IMG/VR virus record: IMGVR_UViG_3300027852_000100
Location: 1 to 38,455 of that record
DNA from: a virus
Reading direction: 5' to 3' (one strand)
DNA: 38,455 bases
Shown here: one piece after another, positions 24,267 through 30,688 of the stretch
Numbering within the stretch: position 1 is the first letter of the stretch
Layout: each line of letters starts with the position of its first letter
Notes under the pieces: generated by a model
Seen by the model: only the letters and a program-made list of their open reading frames with translations
The model's database searches: none
What the model was told of the DNA's origin: nothing
Made by a program: the position numbers and the translations under genes

Positions 24267-24447
24267 AACTATCGGAGAATTATGCTTTCTTATCGAAGGC
24301 AATTTCGAAAGGCTGGAGGATAAGCTGGCGAGTATGGAAGAGAATATTGGCAGGATGCGTCATTTTGTTTATTGGGTTGCCGGCATTGTTGGCATGGCAA
24401 CAACTTCAATCTTTCTCGCCGGTTGTAAAATTCTCGGGATCATATAG
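24250..24447 (+). CDS. 65 aa membrane protein, XhlA/holin-accessory type
   Basis: It overlaps the previous gene by 17 nt. The N-terminal 38 residues are a helix with heptads (LCFLIEGNFERLEDKLASME), the C-terminal 25 form one membrane helix (FVYWVAGIVGMATTSIFLAG). This organisation matches XhlA-like lysis accessory proteins, usually found between tail fibres and lysis genes. Its 3' end overlaps the 3' end of the convergent neuA by 42 bp. Confidence 0.6.
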   Translation: MEKRPETIGELCFLIEGNFERLEDKLASMEENIGRMRHFVYWVAGIVGMATTSIFLAGCKILGII

Positions 24448-25119
24448 ATTTGATATCTTGTTTGCAATATCTAAATCTAGTTGCGTGTGTATGTCGCTGT
24501 CAAAAGAGGACTCATACGGAATTATGTGGCATTTATCGCCGATCCTTTTGCCTTCCCAAATCACAGATGGTCTTGTAGCTAACGCTATTCCGGTATCTTC
24601 TCTATATATGTGTTCCCGGATTTGTCGAGGTTTGCCATATGGGATCGTACTAGCAAGTCTTACAAAGTTATTTCCAACCGATCTCCAATAATTTTTATGT
24701 GTCGTCTTTCCCGCGAAACAACTATCTAGCTCGCAATTATCTATTAAAGCCTGAGCGCATTGGTCTATTATCCCTTGCGGTCTAAACAAGTCAGTGATTT
24801 GAGTATATACAATAATGTCGGGGTGATAGCGTTCGTTCCGGTCAAGCCACTTCAAAACGAACAATAAATTATTTTCAACTTCGGAATAGTATTCTGACAA
24901 ATACGAAGGACGGATAAAAGGCGTCTCAGCTCCTGCATCGTTTGCTATCAAAGCAATTTCGGGATTATCGGTTGAGACTATAATCCTATCGACAAGTTTC
25001 GCGTTTATTGAGTCGGTTATTGTATGCTCGATGAGAGGAACTTTATTAAACAACGCCAGATTTTTGCCTGGCAATCCCTTTGAATTTTTGCGGGCTAATA
25101 TAATTGAAAGTATTTTCAT
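24406..25119 (-). CDS. neuA: CMP-nonulosonate (sialic acid-type) cytidylyltransferase
   Basis: 237 aa starting at the ATG with GAGGTGATC upstream. The nucleotide-binding motif ARKNSKGLPGKNL is near the N-terminus, followed by IIVSTDNPEIALIANDAGAE, PFIRPSYLSE, an IIVYTQITDLFRP core (the equivalent of LQPTSPLR) and IHTQLDLDIANKI with the acidic pair near the C-terminus. The family activates Neu5Ac, legionaminic or pseudaminic acid with CTP. It is the last gene of a leftward operon with neuB and a glycosyltransferase. The exact sugar is unknown. Confidence 0.85.
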   Translation of the reverse strand: MKILSIILARKNSKGLPGKNLALFNKVPLIEHTITDSINAKLVDRIIVSTDNPEIALIANDAGAETPFIRPSYLSEYYSEVENNLLFVLKWLDRNERYHPDIIVYTQITDLFRPQGIIDQCAQALIDNCELDSCFAGKTTHKNYWRSVGNNFVRLASTIPYGKPRQIREHIYREDTGIALATRPSVIWEGKRIGDKCHIIPYESSFDSDIHTQLDLDIANKISNLYDPENFTTGEKD

Positions 25120-25127
25120 GATCACCT

Positions 25128-25736
25128 CTACGGAAAATTGTGTTGATGATAAACAACAGCGCCAGGCTCGTAAACAATTTGATGTTTTTCTTTAAGAACT
25201 GCTCGTGCCCAAATCTGGTCCTCTAAATGATCGGCGGTTTCATCAAATTTGATATCGTTCCAGATAGCCTTTTTTATAATACTGTTTGCGTTATGAAAAA
25301 AATCATCATCTATCCCTTTTTGGATTTTTTTCATGTCGCCAAATCGTTGATAAAAATAACCTGTAGGCATAAAATACTTATTCGCGACAAAAGGTTCCTG
25401 TTTCCCATATGCGCCTGCTACTGATTCAGGGAATATAGAATTCACTAAATTCGCTAATAAATGTTTGTTGCATGGAACGCAATGAGCGGATAGTATAACG
25501 ACATAATCACCCAAGGCTGCGTCTATTCCTAAATTAATAGCGGCGCCCGGTTTGTAATCAGTTATAGATAATATCTTTCTGATATTATGACGCTTTGCGA
25601 TATCAAGCGTTTTATCTATGCTTTCATTATCGACTATAATAATCTCGTAATCTTTAAATGATTGCTGATAAAGCATATTCAAACAATGCCCTAGCCATAT
25701 TTTTTCGTTTAGCGTTCTTATAACTATAGATATCAT
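25128..25736 (-). CDS. GT2-family glycosyltransferase
   Basis: 202 aa, starting at the ATG that overlaps the neuB stop as ATGA; a longer form begins 6 nt upstream. It has the GT-A nucleotide site (MISIVIRTLNEKIWL, IIIVDNESIDKTLDI) and, at the DxD position, YVVILSAHCVP, a variant seen in a GT2 subset. A likely base region is ADHLEDQIWARAV. It is short, lacking any membrane domain, so a cytoplasmic transfer onto a carrier or protein is expected. Donor and acceptor are unknown. Confidence 0.8.
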   Translation of the reverse strand: MISIVIRTLNEKIWLGHCLNMLYQQSFKDYEIIIVDNESIDKTLDIAKRHNIRKILSITDYKPGAAINLGIDAALGDYVVILSAHCVPCNKHLLANLVNSIFPESVAGAYGKQEPFVANKYFMPTGYFYQRFGDMKKIQKGIDDDFFHNANSIIKKAIWNDIKFDETADHLEDQIWARAVLKEKHQIVYEPGAVVYHQHNFP

Positions 25737-26530
25737 CCCCATCGCCCCCTGTAATTATTGTATGTATCCAATTCGCAAGTTTGCATGTCAACGCCTTTAT
25801 CGATATTGAACTTATCGAGATTATCTCTATATTCACATATTGCTTTAAGCTCATAAGGCAAGAGTGAAAATCGATTATCTCTGCCAGGCAGGGCGAGATC
25901 AATTGTGAAATGCTTCTCAAGATATGATATATCTTTATCTAATGCTGCGATGGAGTCCTGAATTCCAAAATAATGAGAGCTATATCCAACTGAGCGGCAT
26001 AACCGTTTCAGAAAATCTATGCGTGAGAGATTAACATTATCAGCCTCACAAGGATAATTAGAAACGCAATGCAATACAGACGCGCGATCAGGTGAGACGG
26101 TACGCAATGCCCTCTTGACTTCATTCGCGTAGCTTGCTCCTGTAGAAATAATAATGTTTTCGAAATTCGCATCAACGGCTTTCAATAGTTCTTTATTCGC
26201 TATTTCAGAACTGGGAACTTTAATAATGTCCATAAATTCCGATAGCCATTCAACATCCTCGACATTAAAAACTGACGTAAGAAATCTTACATTACGCGAC
26301 TTGCAATAATCGAATAAATCATAATGTTGTTGACGGGTTAATTCAGACTTTTTATAAATATCAAGACGGCCGTCAGTCATCCAAGGTCCTTCTTTCAAAT
26401 GCTTGACTTGCCATGTCTGAAATTTTACGAAATCTGCTCCCACCCTTGCGGCTTCGTCAATCATTTTTTTCGCTAGAGAGATGTCTCCGCCATGATTGCA
26501 TCCTATTTCAGCTATTATTTTACATTCCAT
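25733..26530 (-). CDS. neuB: NeuB-family nonulosonate synthase, barrel only
   Basis: 265 aa. The NeuB barrel motifs are complete: IAEIGCNHGGDISLAKKMID, ADFVKFQTW, VRFLTSVFNVEDVEWL, IKVPSSEIANKELL, IISTGAS, VLHCVSNYPC, GYSSHYFGIQDS and LEKHFTID...PGRDNRFSL. These condense PEP with an N-acylated sugar. Usual members are about 340-350 aa and carry a C-terminal SAF (antifreeze-like) lid; this one stops before it, and no separate SAF gene was seen. The start codon has no ribosome site and lies 6 nt after a -10 box. First gene of the operon. Confidence 0.85.
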   Translation of the reverse strand: MECKIIAEIGCNHGGDISLAKKMIDEAARVGADFVKFQTWQVKHLKEGPWMTDGRLDIYKKSELTRQQHYDLFDYCKSRNVRFLTSVFNVEDVEWLSEFMDIIKVPSSEIANKELLKAVDANFENIIISTGASYANEVKRALRTVSPDRASVLHCVSNYPCEADNVNLSRIDFLKRLCRSVGYSSHYFGIQDSIAALDKDISYLEKHFTIDLALPGRDNRFSLLPYELKAICEYRDNLDKFNIDKGVDMQTCELDTYNNYRGRWG

Positions 26531-26536
26531 AATGAC

Positions 26537-26565
26537 AGTATAAATAAATTTTCAAATAAATGCAA
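26537..26565 (-). promoter_or_regulatory. Promoter for neuB operon, predicted leaderless transcript
   Basis: On the minus strand TTGCAT is followed by 17 bp and TATACT (5/6 match). GTCATT separates the -10 box from the neuB ATG, so the start codon lies at the expected +1. No ribosome site is present. Confidence 0.65.
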
Positions 26566-26589
26566 GAAAAAAATTAAAAATTGTTGCGT

Positions 26590-26595
26590 TATAAT
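26590..26595 (+). promoter_or_regulatory. Possible -10 box for the holin-like gene
   Basis: A perfect TATAAT lies 44 bp upstream of the holin-like ATG in an A+T-rich spacer, divergent from the neuB promoter. No convincing -35 box lies 16-18 bp upstream (the stretch is A-rich), so the call is tentative. Confidence 0.4.
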
Positions 26596-26638
26596 GTTTT
26601 TATCGTTAATATAAATAAAATATCAATAAGGAGGAATT

Positions 26639-26800
26639 ATGCTTGACACAATTCTTAATAACTTAAAGACTTCGATTGCTGGGACGGCCTCTGCGATAGC
26701 AGCGATAATAGCGCTGTTTGGTTTCGATGTAGATCCGATGATAATATCATCTTTGTTAGCGGTAATTGTCGCAGTTTTGGGCTTGCTTGCTAAAGATTGA
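26639..26800 (+). CDS. 53 aa holin-like membrane protein
   Basis: The ATG follows AAGGAGGAATT, a near-perfect ribosome site. The product has two hydrophobic segments (SIAGTASAIAAIIALFGF and MIISSLLAVIVAVLGLLA) joined by DVDP and ends in AKD. Small phage proteins of this plan, ending GL..AKD, are commonly annotated as holins or holin-like. It is a monocistronic gene closed by a clear terminator. Confidence 0.65.
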   Translation: MLDTILNNLKTSIAGTASAIAAIIALFGFDVDPMIISSLLAVIVAVLGLLAKD

Positions 26801-26834
26801 TTCATTTTCAAATCTCCTAGATTTACTACACTTG

Positions 26835-26866
26835 CCCGCTATTCAAAAGATAGCGGGTATTTTTTT
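26835..26866 (+). terminator. Intrinsic terminator after holin-like gene
   Basis: CCCGCTAT pairs with ATAGCGGG across a 7-nt loop and is followed by TATTTTTTTG. It ends the holin-like transcript just before the next promoter. Confidence 0.9.
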
Positions 26867-26887
26867 GTTCTATTCTAGAAAAAAGTG

Positions 26888-26916
26888 TTGACAATAAATT
26901 TATCTATGCGTACATT
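26888..26916 (+). promoter_or_regulatory. Promoter for RusA-like operon, predicted leaderless transcript
   Basis: TTGACA, 17 bp, then TACATT. The next bases are ATGAGTATG, so the second ATG (26923) starts at the expected +1 and the first ATG (26917) would be upstream of the transcript. No ribosome site is present. Confidence 0.65.
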
Positions 26917-26922
26917 ATGAGT

Positions 26923-27273
26923 ATGAAAGAGCTTTTGAGGATGAACAAAGTCAAGCTTGTTGGAAAGAACGCGAAGTGGGTTAAGCAACCGATTACGACA
27001 AAAGAATACAAGGATTTTAAAAAGACTATTCATATGTTGGCTAAACCTGTTGATATAGTCTCTCCGCAGGAGTTGCTTATTCAAGTCCGGTCTTTTCATG
27101 ATATTGACGCCATCATCCAAGTTGTTTTAGACGGTATGCAAGGACGCGCCTATGAAAATGATAGAACAATTCAACGACTTGTTCTTGAGAAATTTCCAAT
27201 TGCGAAAGGTCAATTGGGGAGTGTGGGAGTATTTGGGCATACTTTAAAGAAAAAGCTTGTTTGGCGAAATTAG
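26923..27273 (+). CDS. RusA-like Holliday junction resolvase
   Basis: 116 aa, close to the usual RusA length (about 120). The core HDIDAIIQVVLDGMQGRAYEND matches the RusA motif (D-x-D-N...K...LDaLnG..y.DD), retaining the acidic residues; the usual Asn is Ala and the usual Lys is Gln here. It is followed by RTIQRLVLEKFPIAKG, the QI.EL...K strand. It would cut four-way junctions before packaging. The start is the ATG at the predicted transcription start; ATG at 26917 is the alternative. The changed residues leave some doubt about activity. Confidence 0.6.
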   Translation: MKELLRMNKVKLVGKNAKWVKQPITTKEYKDFKKTIHMLAKPVDIVSPQELLIQVRSFHDIDAIIQVVLDGMQGRAYENDRTIQRLVLEKFPIAKGQLGSVGVFGHTLKKKLVWRN

Positions 27274-27287
27274 AAAAAGGAGGTAAT

Positions 27288-27452
27288 ATGAAACGACGAA
27301 TGAGAGTAGTGCTAAGTATCAGCGCTCCTGTATCAGTTTATGAGCGGTTCTACAAACTTATCGATAATGATAAAACTGGTAGAAAGACTTATGAAATATT
27401 CGAAGAAATGCTCATCGTATATGAAAACTCAAAAAAAACAAAAGGAGATTAG
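27288..27452 (+). CDS. Ribbon-helix-helix-like small protein
   Basis: 54 aa; the ATG follows AAAAAGGAGGTAAT, which decides it over an upstream frame. The product fits an Arc/CopG-like layout: strand (RMRVVLSIS), helix (PVSVYERFYKLID), short turn (NDKTG), helix (RKTYEIFEEMLIVYENS). Such proteins bind DNA as dimers and might regulate the operon. The match is by pattern only. Confidence 0.5.
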   Translation: MKRRMRVVLSISAPVSVYERFYKLIDNDKTGRKTYEIFEEMLIVYENSKKTKGD

Positions 27453-27454
27453 TT

Positions 27455-27652
27455 ATGAAAAATCATACGTGTTGCCCTTACGGTCACATCTTCCCTTGTG
27501 GTGAAGATGGAGACGCTATCACTGCTTGTGTAGATATTGATGCTGATGGTAACCTTTGGGTTATGAATGACGAGTTAGAAACAAGAGTAAACTTTTGCCC
27601 TTATTGTGGTGAAAGATCAATAGACCAGATCGATTGGAGGACAGATAAATGA
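27455..27652 (+). CDS. 65 aa zinc-binding phage protein
   Basis: Two Cys sites: CCPYGHIFPCGEDG at the N-terminus and FCPYCGERS at the C-terminus, with an Asp-rich middle (DIDADGNLWVMN). The start has AAAAGGAGATTAGTT. Small Cys-pair proteins like this are frequent in phage early regions. Function unknown. Confidence 0.65.
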   Translation: MKNHTCCPYGHIFPCGEDGDAITACVDIDADGNLWVMNDELETRVNFCPYCGERSIDQIDWRTDK

Positions 27653-27813
27653 TAGCGGGAATTATAAACAAGCGATTAAAAAGAATATTTTGCAAACCGT
27701 TAAAAGAAGAAGAGATAAAAAAACTTTATCAAGCGAAGAAGATCAAGGAGACACAAGATGATAATTGTGATAATATTCATTGCGGCGCTATCCCTTTTTA
27801 TCGTCGCAGATAA
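27649..27813 (+). CDS. 54 aa basic hypothetical protein
   Basis: The ATG overlaps the previous stop (AAATGA) and follows GGAGGACAGATAA. The product is Lys/Arg-rich (MIAGIINKRLKRIFCK, then KKLYQAKKIKE) and ends FYRRR. It overlaps the following membrane protein gene by 56 nt. The ribosome site and tight coupling support it; no family recognised. Confidence 0.5.
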   Translation: MIAGIINKRLKRIFCKPLKEEEIKKLYQAKKIKETQDDNCDNIHCGAIPFYRRR

Positions 27814-28135
27814 TTGCGGGATAAACTTAATTCTGTTATTGGCGATGTTCTTCTTGTTAGGAACAATAGTTCATAGCGGGATGAATGATTACCCTGAGTT
27901 GTTGGCAAAGAAAAATGAGATACTCGCGATGGAAAACAGGTTGCACAGGCGGATGCCGTTTTATGATCAATCAGCTTTGAGGGCAACTGTGATGTTAACC
28001 GAAGCTGAGTATAACTTTGAGCTTACAAAGTCTCAATATTACAAATCGAATTGGAGAACGATACTATTCGCAGACGGTTTGTTTATCGACTCTAGGATTA
28101 TGGAATTAAAGCTAATACAAAAAAGGAGAAGATGA
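27758..28135 (+). CDS. 125 aa membrane protein
   Basis: The ATG follows AAGGAGACACAAG. Two membrane helices occupy the N-terminal 40 residues (IIVIIFIAALSLFIVAD, LILLLAMFFLLGTIVH), followed by a soluble helical part (PELLAKKNEILAMENRLHRR) and Tyr-rich C-terminus. It is followed at 1 nt by the repeat protein gene. Function unknown. Confidence 0.7.
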   Translation: MIIVIIFIAALSLFIVADNCGINLILLLAMFFLLGTIVHSGMNDYPELLAKKNEILAMENRLHRRMPFYDQSALRATVMLTEAEYNFELTKSQYYKSNWRTILFADGLFIDSRIMELKLIQKRRR

Positions 28136-28136
28136 A

Positions 28137-29096
28137 ATGGAATATGTTGAACAAAGAAAGCTGGCATCGCAAATATTCACAGGCAAGAAATATGCAGAGT
28201 TAAGAAAAGCGATTAGGGAAGGGAAGTGTTTTGTAATGCTTGCTCCCATCGCAGAAAAAGCTGGAGCTATAGAGCATTGGAATAGCTTTCTTGATGAGTG
28301 GAAATATTTAGCGGGTTGTAATTGGTCGGACATTACTAATGAGATGAGAATAGAAGCATTCGCTAAATTAAAAGATGAAAAGCATATTTATTATACAGGC
28401 TGCGATTGGTCGGGCATTACTGATGAGATGAGAATAAAAGCATTCACTAAATTAAAAGACGAAATATGGATATATTGGGCTGGTCGATATTGGCATGGCA
28501 TTACAGACGAGATGAGAAGAGAAGCATTCTTTAAATTAAAAGACGGGCATCAGACATATTATGCTGGTCGATGTTGGCATGGCATTACAGACGAAATGAG
28601 GATAGAAGCATTCTTTAAATTAAAAGACGAGCATTGGATATATTGGGCAGGCGAAGAGTTTTCGGGCATTACCGACGAAATGCGAGCAAAAGCATTCTTT
28701 AAAATGGAAAACGGAAGCTGGACGCACTGGACAGGCAGTAATTGGTCAGGCATTACAGACGAGATGAGAATAAAAGTATTCTATAAATTAAAAGACGCGG
28801 AATGGATATATTGGGCAGGCAAAGAGTTTTCGGGCATTACAGACGAGATGAGAAGAGAAGCATTCTTTAAATTAAAAGACGGGCGTTGGACATATTATGC
28901 AGGTCGATATTGGCATGGCATTACAGACGAAATGAGGATAGAAGCATTCTTTAAATTAAAAGACGGGCGTTGGACATATTATGCAGGTCGATGTTGGCAT
29001 GGCATTACAGACGAAATGCGAGCAAAAGCATTTTCTAAACTAAAAGAAAAAAAATGGATAGGTTATTCTAAGAAATATTGGAGCGGGATATCTTAA
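28137..29096 (+). CDS. Large GITDEMR repeat protein, nine 28-residue repeats
   Basis: 319 aa, starting after AAAAGGAGAAGATGAA. A 64-residue cap (EQRKLASQIFTGKKYAELRK..., EHWNSFLDEWKY) is followed by nine repeats of 28 residues (65-316) with consensus GITDEMRxEAFFKLKDxxWxY then YxAGxxWx, and a final GIS. Each repeat would form a helix and an aromatic-rich turn. The N-terminal cap and the repeats recur in the proteins at 726 and 31830. No catalytic motif or signal peptide. Probably a binding solenoid in the cytoplasm; target unknown. Nearly identical adjacent repeats indicate recent tandem duplication. Confidence 0.85.
   Translation: MEYVEQRKLASQIFTGKKYAELRKAIREGKCFVMLAPIAEKAGAIEHWNSFLDEWKYLAGCNWSDITNEMRIEAFAKLKDEKHIYYTGCDWSGITDEMRIKAFTKLKDEIWIYWAGRYWHGITDEMRREAFFKLKDGHQTYYAGRCWHGITDEMRIEAFFKLKDEHWIYWAGEEFSGITDEMRAKAFFKMENGSWTHWTGSNWSGITDEMRIKVFYKLKDAEWIYWAGKEFSGITDEMRREAFFKLKDGRWTYYAGRYWHGITDEMRIEAFFKLKDGRWTYYAGRCWHGITDEMRAKAFSKLKEKKWIGYSKKYWSGIS
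28329..29084 (+). repeat. Nine tandem 84-bp coding repeats
   Basis: Nine in-frame units of 84 bp. Units 7 and 8 differ at only a few bases, and the order IYWAG..FS, TYYAGR.WH recurs (units 3-4 and 6-8), which points to duplication of one- and multi-unit blocks. Repeat number is likely variable between relatives and prone to collapse in assembly. Confidence 0.9.
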
Positions 29097-29151
29097 ATAA
29101 AAGGGAAATAATAACCGGAAATAATTTGAAAAACAACAAGGAGATAAAATA

Positions 29152-29796
29152 ATGGAAGACAACAAAAACATCGAAGTTATCAAAAAGTTATCAGAGAATT
29201 TAGATCAGGCGGGCATACAAAGAACTGACAAAAACAAGACACACAAAGGGTATGACACGACGGGATTTGGATATCAGTATGATGTCGATAGGTTTAACGA
29301 AGTTTTGGGGATAGAATGGGGGTATAGCTGGGAGATCATTCATCATGAGAAGGGGGCATATCAATCTGGACAAGCTTGTCACGACATAACTGTGAGAGTA
29401 TATATTTGGATAATAGAAAGGGGAAACTGTAGAGATTGTGTTGGCGGGCATACAAGTTCTACTTATGCGGATGCTCTGAAGGGAGCAATGACGAACGGTT
29501 TTAAAAAGACAGCCGCTTTCTGGGGAGTAGGAAGAGAAGCTTATGCGGGAGAAATTGATGACGACAATAAGCCTTTACCCGATAAGCATGAGAATAGAGT
29601 AGTGACTCCCCAACTATCGCAAAAAGAGCAGGCGATCAAATATCTTGATGAGCTGCCTCAATCTGTAAAAGATTTTTTTAAAGTGGTGGGAATTCCGCAG
29701 GAAAGCCAGTGGGCGTTTTGTCAAAAACATAAATTCGATATCGATATGATCAGAGGGGAAGTTGAAGCTACAACGACCAAGGAGGAAAACAAATGA
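29152..29796 (+). CDS. Rad52/22-like single-strand annealing protein
   Basis: 214 aa, start after AACAAGGAGATAAAATA. The Rad52/22 (Sak-like) annealing signature is visible: GYDTTGFGYQYDVDRFNEVLG, a beta region with VRVYIWIIE, and YADALKGAMTNGFKKTAAFWG (residues about 105-125), then VGREAYAGEID. The C-terminal third is charged. It anneals complementary single strands during phage recombination and works here with the RusA-like resolvase. The next gene overlaps by ATGA. Confidence 0.85.
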   Translation: MEDNKNIEVIKKLSENLDQAGIQRTDKNKTHKGYDTTGFGYQYDVDRFNEVLGIEWGYSWEIIHHEKGAYQSGQACHDITVRVYIWIIERGNCRDCVGGHTSSTYADALKGAMTNGFKKTAAFWGVGREAYAGEIDDDNKPLPDKHENRVVTPQLSQKEQAIKYLDELPQSVKDFFKVVGIPQESQWAFCQKHKFDIDMIRGEVEATTTKEENK

Positions 29797-30230
29797 ATGA
29801 GCTAGAGCTAAAATTAGATGGTTTTTCGATTAACGAGATAATTGGGAATATTGACGATTATCCTGACGAGTCTGTTTTGGCAGCGTTTGATTTTATCAAA
29901 AAGATCGACTCGGAATTACGAGAAAAGAAACTCTATCTTAGCAAGGTACTGATCGACAGGATGGAAGCTGATCAATCTACAAAAACTCAATTTATAGATG
30001 TTAACGGTGAGAAGAAGATGGCAACTTTGAAAAAAGGCGTTATGCGATGCGATCATAAGGAAGCCGACATGAAATATAAGGAAGCGGGCTTTGATCCTCT
30101 GGAAATTGGGGAATACATATTTAAGCCGATTTGGAGTAAAGCAAAGAACGCTATAAAATTCGGTGGCGAAAAGAAGAAAATATTAGAAAAGCTGTTTGAA
30201 GAGACTTCTAAGTCAATAGAGATAGACTGA
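29793..30230 (+). CDS. 145 aa recombination-associated hypothetical protein
   Basis: It is translationally coupled to the annealing protein (ATGA). A helical N-terminal part (DESVLAAFDFIKKIDSELRE) is followed by a beta segment with VNGEKKMATLKKG and a Lys-rich C-terminus. Such partners often sit next to phage annealing proteins, but no named family is recognised. Confidence 0.65.
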   Translation: MNELELKLDGFSINEIIGNIDDYPDESVLAAFDFIKKIDSELREKKLYLSKVLIDRMEADQSTKTQFIDVNGEKKMATLKKGVMRCDHKEADMKYKEAGFDPLEIGEYIFKPIWSKAKNAIKFGGEKKKILEKLFEETSKSIEID

Positions 30231-30243
30231 TGATGTCGATTTT

Positions 30244-30286
30244 AAGGGTGCTGGAAGTGCGTTTCATCGAGCTTTCCAGCACCCTT
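30244..30286 (+). promoter_or_regulatory. 13-bp intercistronic hairpin
   Basis: AAGGGTGCTGGAA pairs perfectly with TTCCAGCACCCTT across a 17-nt loop. No U tract follows, so it is not a typical terminator. It may stabilise or process the operon mRNA, lying 31 nt before the next start codon. It is not related in sequence to the GAAA-capped hairpins. Confidence 0.55.
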
Positions 30287-30317
30287 GTTAAAAATCTGGT
30301 ACAAAAGGGTTAAAAGA

Positions 30318-30443
30318 ATGAAAACACCTAAAATTTTAACAGATGTACGCGGAAATCCCGATTGGGGCTGTTTGTTAGTTTGCATAATGCTGATACTTTT
30401 TGGAATAAATTTGATCTGGTTGATATGGGAGCTTGTGTTATGA
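30318..30443 (+). CDS. 41 aa single-span membrane protein
   Basis: A short ORF: MKTPKILTDVRGNPDWG then one membrane helix (LLVCIMLILFGINLIWLIW). AAAGGGTTAAAAGA precedes the ATG, and the stop overlaps the next ATG (ATGA), which supports its reality. Confidence 0.5.
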   Translation: MKTPKILTDVRGNPDWGCLLVCIMLILFGINLIWLIWELVL

Positions 30444-30688
30444 GAAATCACAAAAGAGCAGAGTGCTATTCTTGTATTTATTCCGTTAGGACGATAGGCA
30501 ATTATTATCTCGGATGTAACAAGCCTGATAAAAAAATGACCGGCAGTCCTTATGGTGTGATGAAGGGCTGGTTTGATTACCCAACGTTGTTCGATCCGTT
30601 ATGGAAAGAAGACTATTGCGTAAATTATGTAGAGAAGCCTGCAAAAGAGGAGGAACAAAAGGATGGAAAATCAATGCAAACACTTTAA
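30440..30688 (+). CDS. 82 aa Cys-rich phage protein
   Basis: The start is set by ATGA overlap. The product has CYSCIYS near the N-terminus, LGCNKP, then FDYPTLFDPLWKEDYCVNY and an acidic tail. This is the layout of small zinc- or metal-binding proteins of phage early operons. The last 26 nt overlap the next gene. Confidence 0.6.
   Translation: MRNHKRAECYSCIYSVRTIGNYYLGCNKPDKKMTGSPYGVMKGWFDYPTLFDPLWKEDYCVNYVEKPAKEEEQKDGKSMQTL

Noticed and set aside
24347-24691. Rightward frame of 114 codons across the neuA 3' part
   Set aside because: It overlaps convincing neuA motifs on the other strand and has no ribosome site.
26401-26440. TTGACT within neuB as promoter
   Set aside because: It is inside coding sequence without a -10 match at suitable spacing.
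28329-29084. 84-bp repeats considered as a CRISPR or other non-coding array
   Set aside because: The units are in frame, without unique spacers, and encode a consistent protein repeat under a strong ribosome site.
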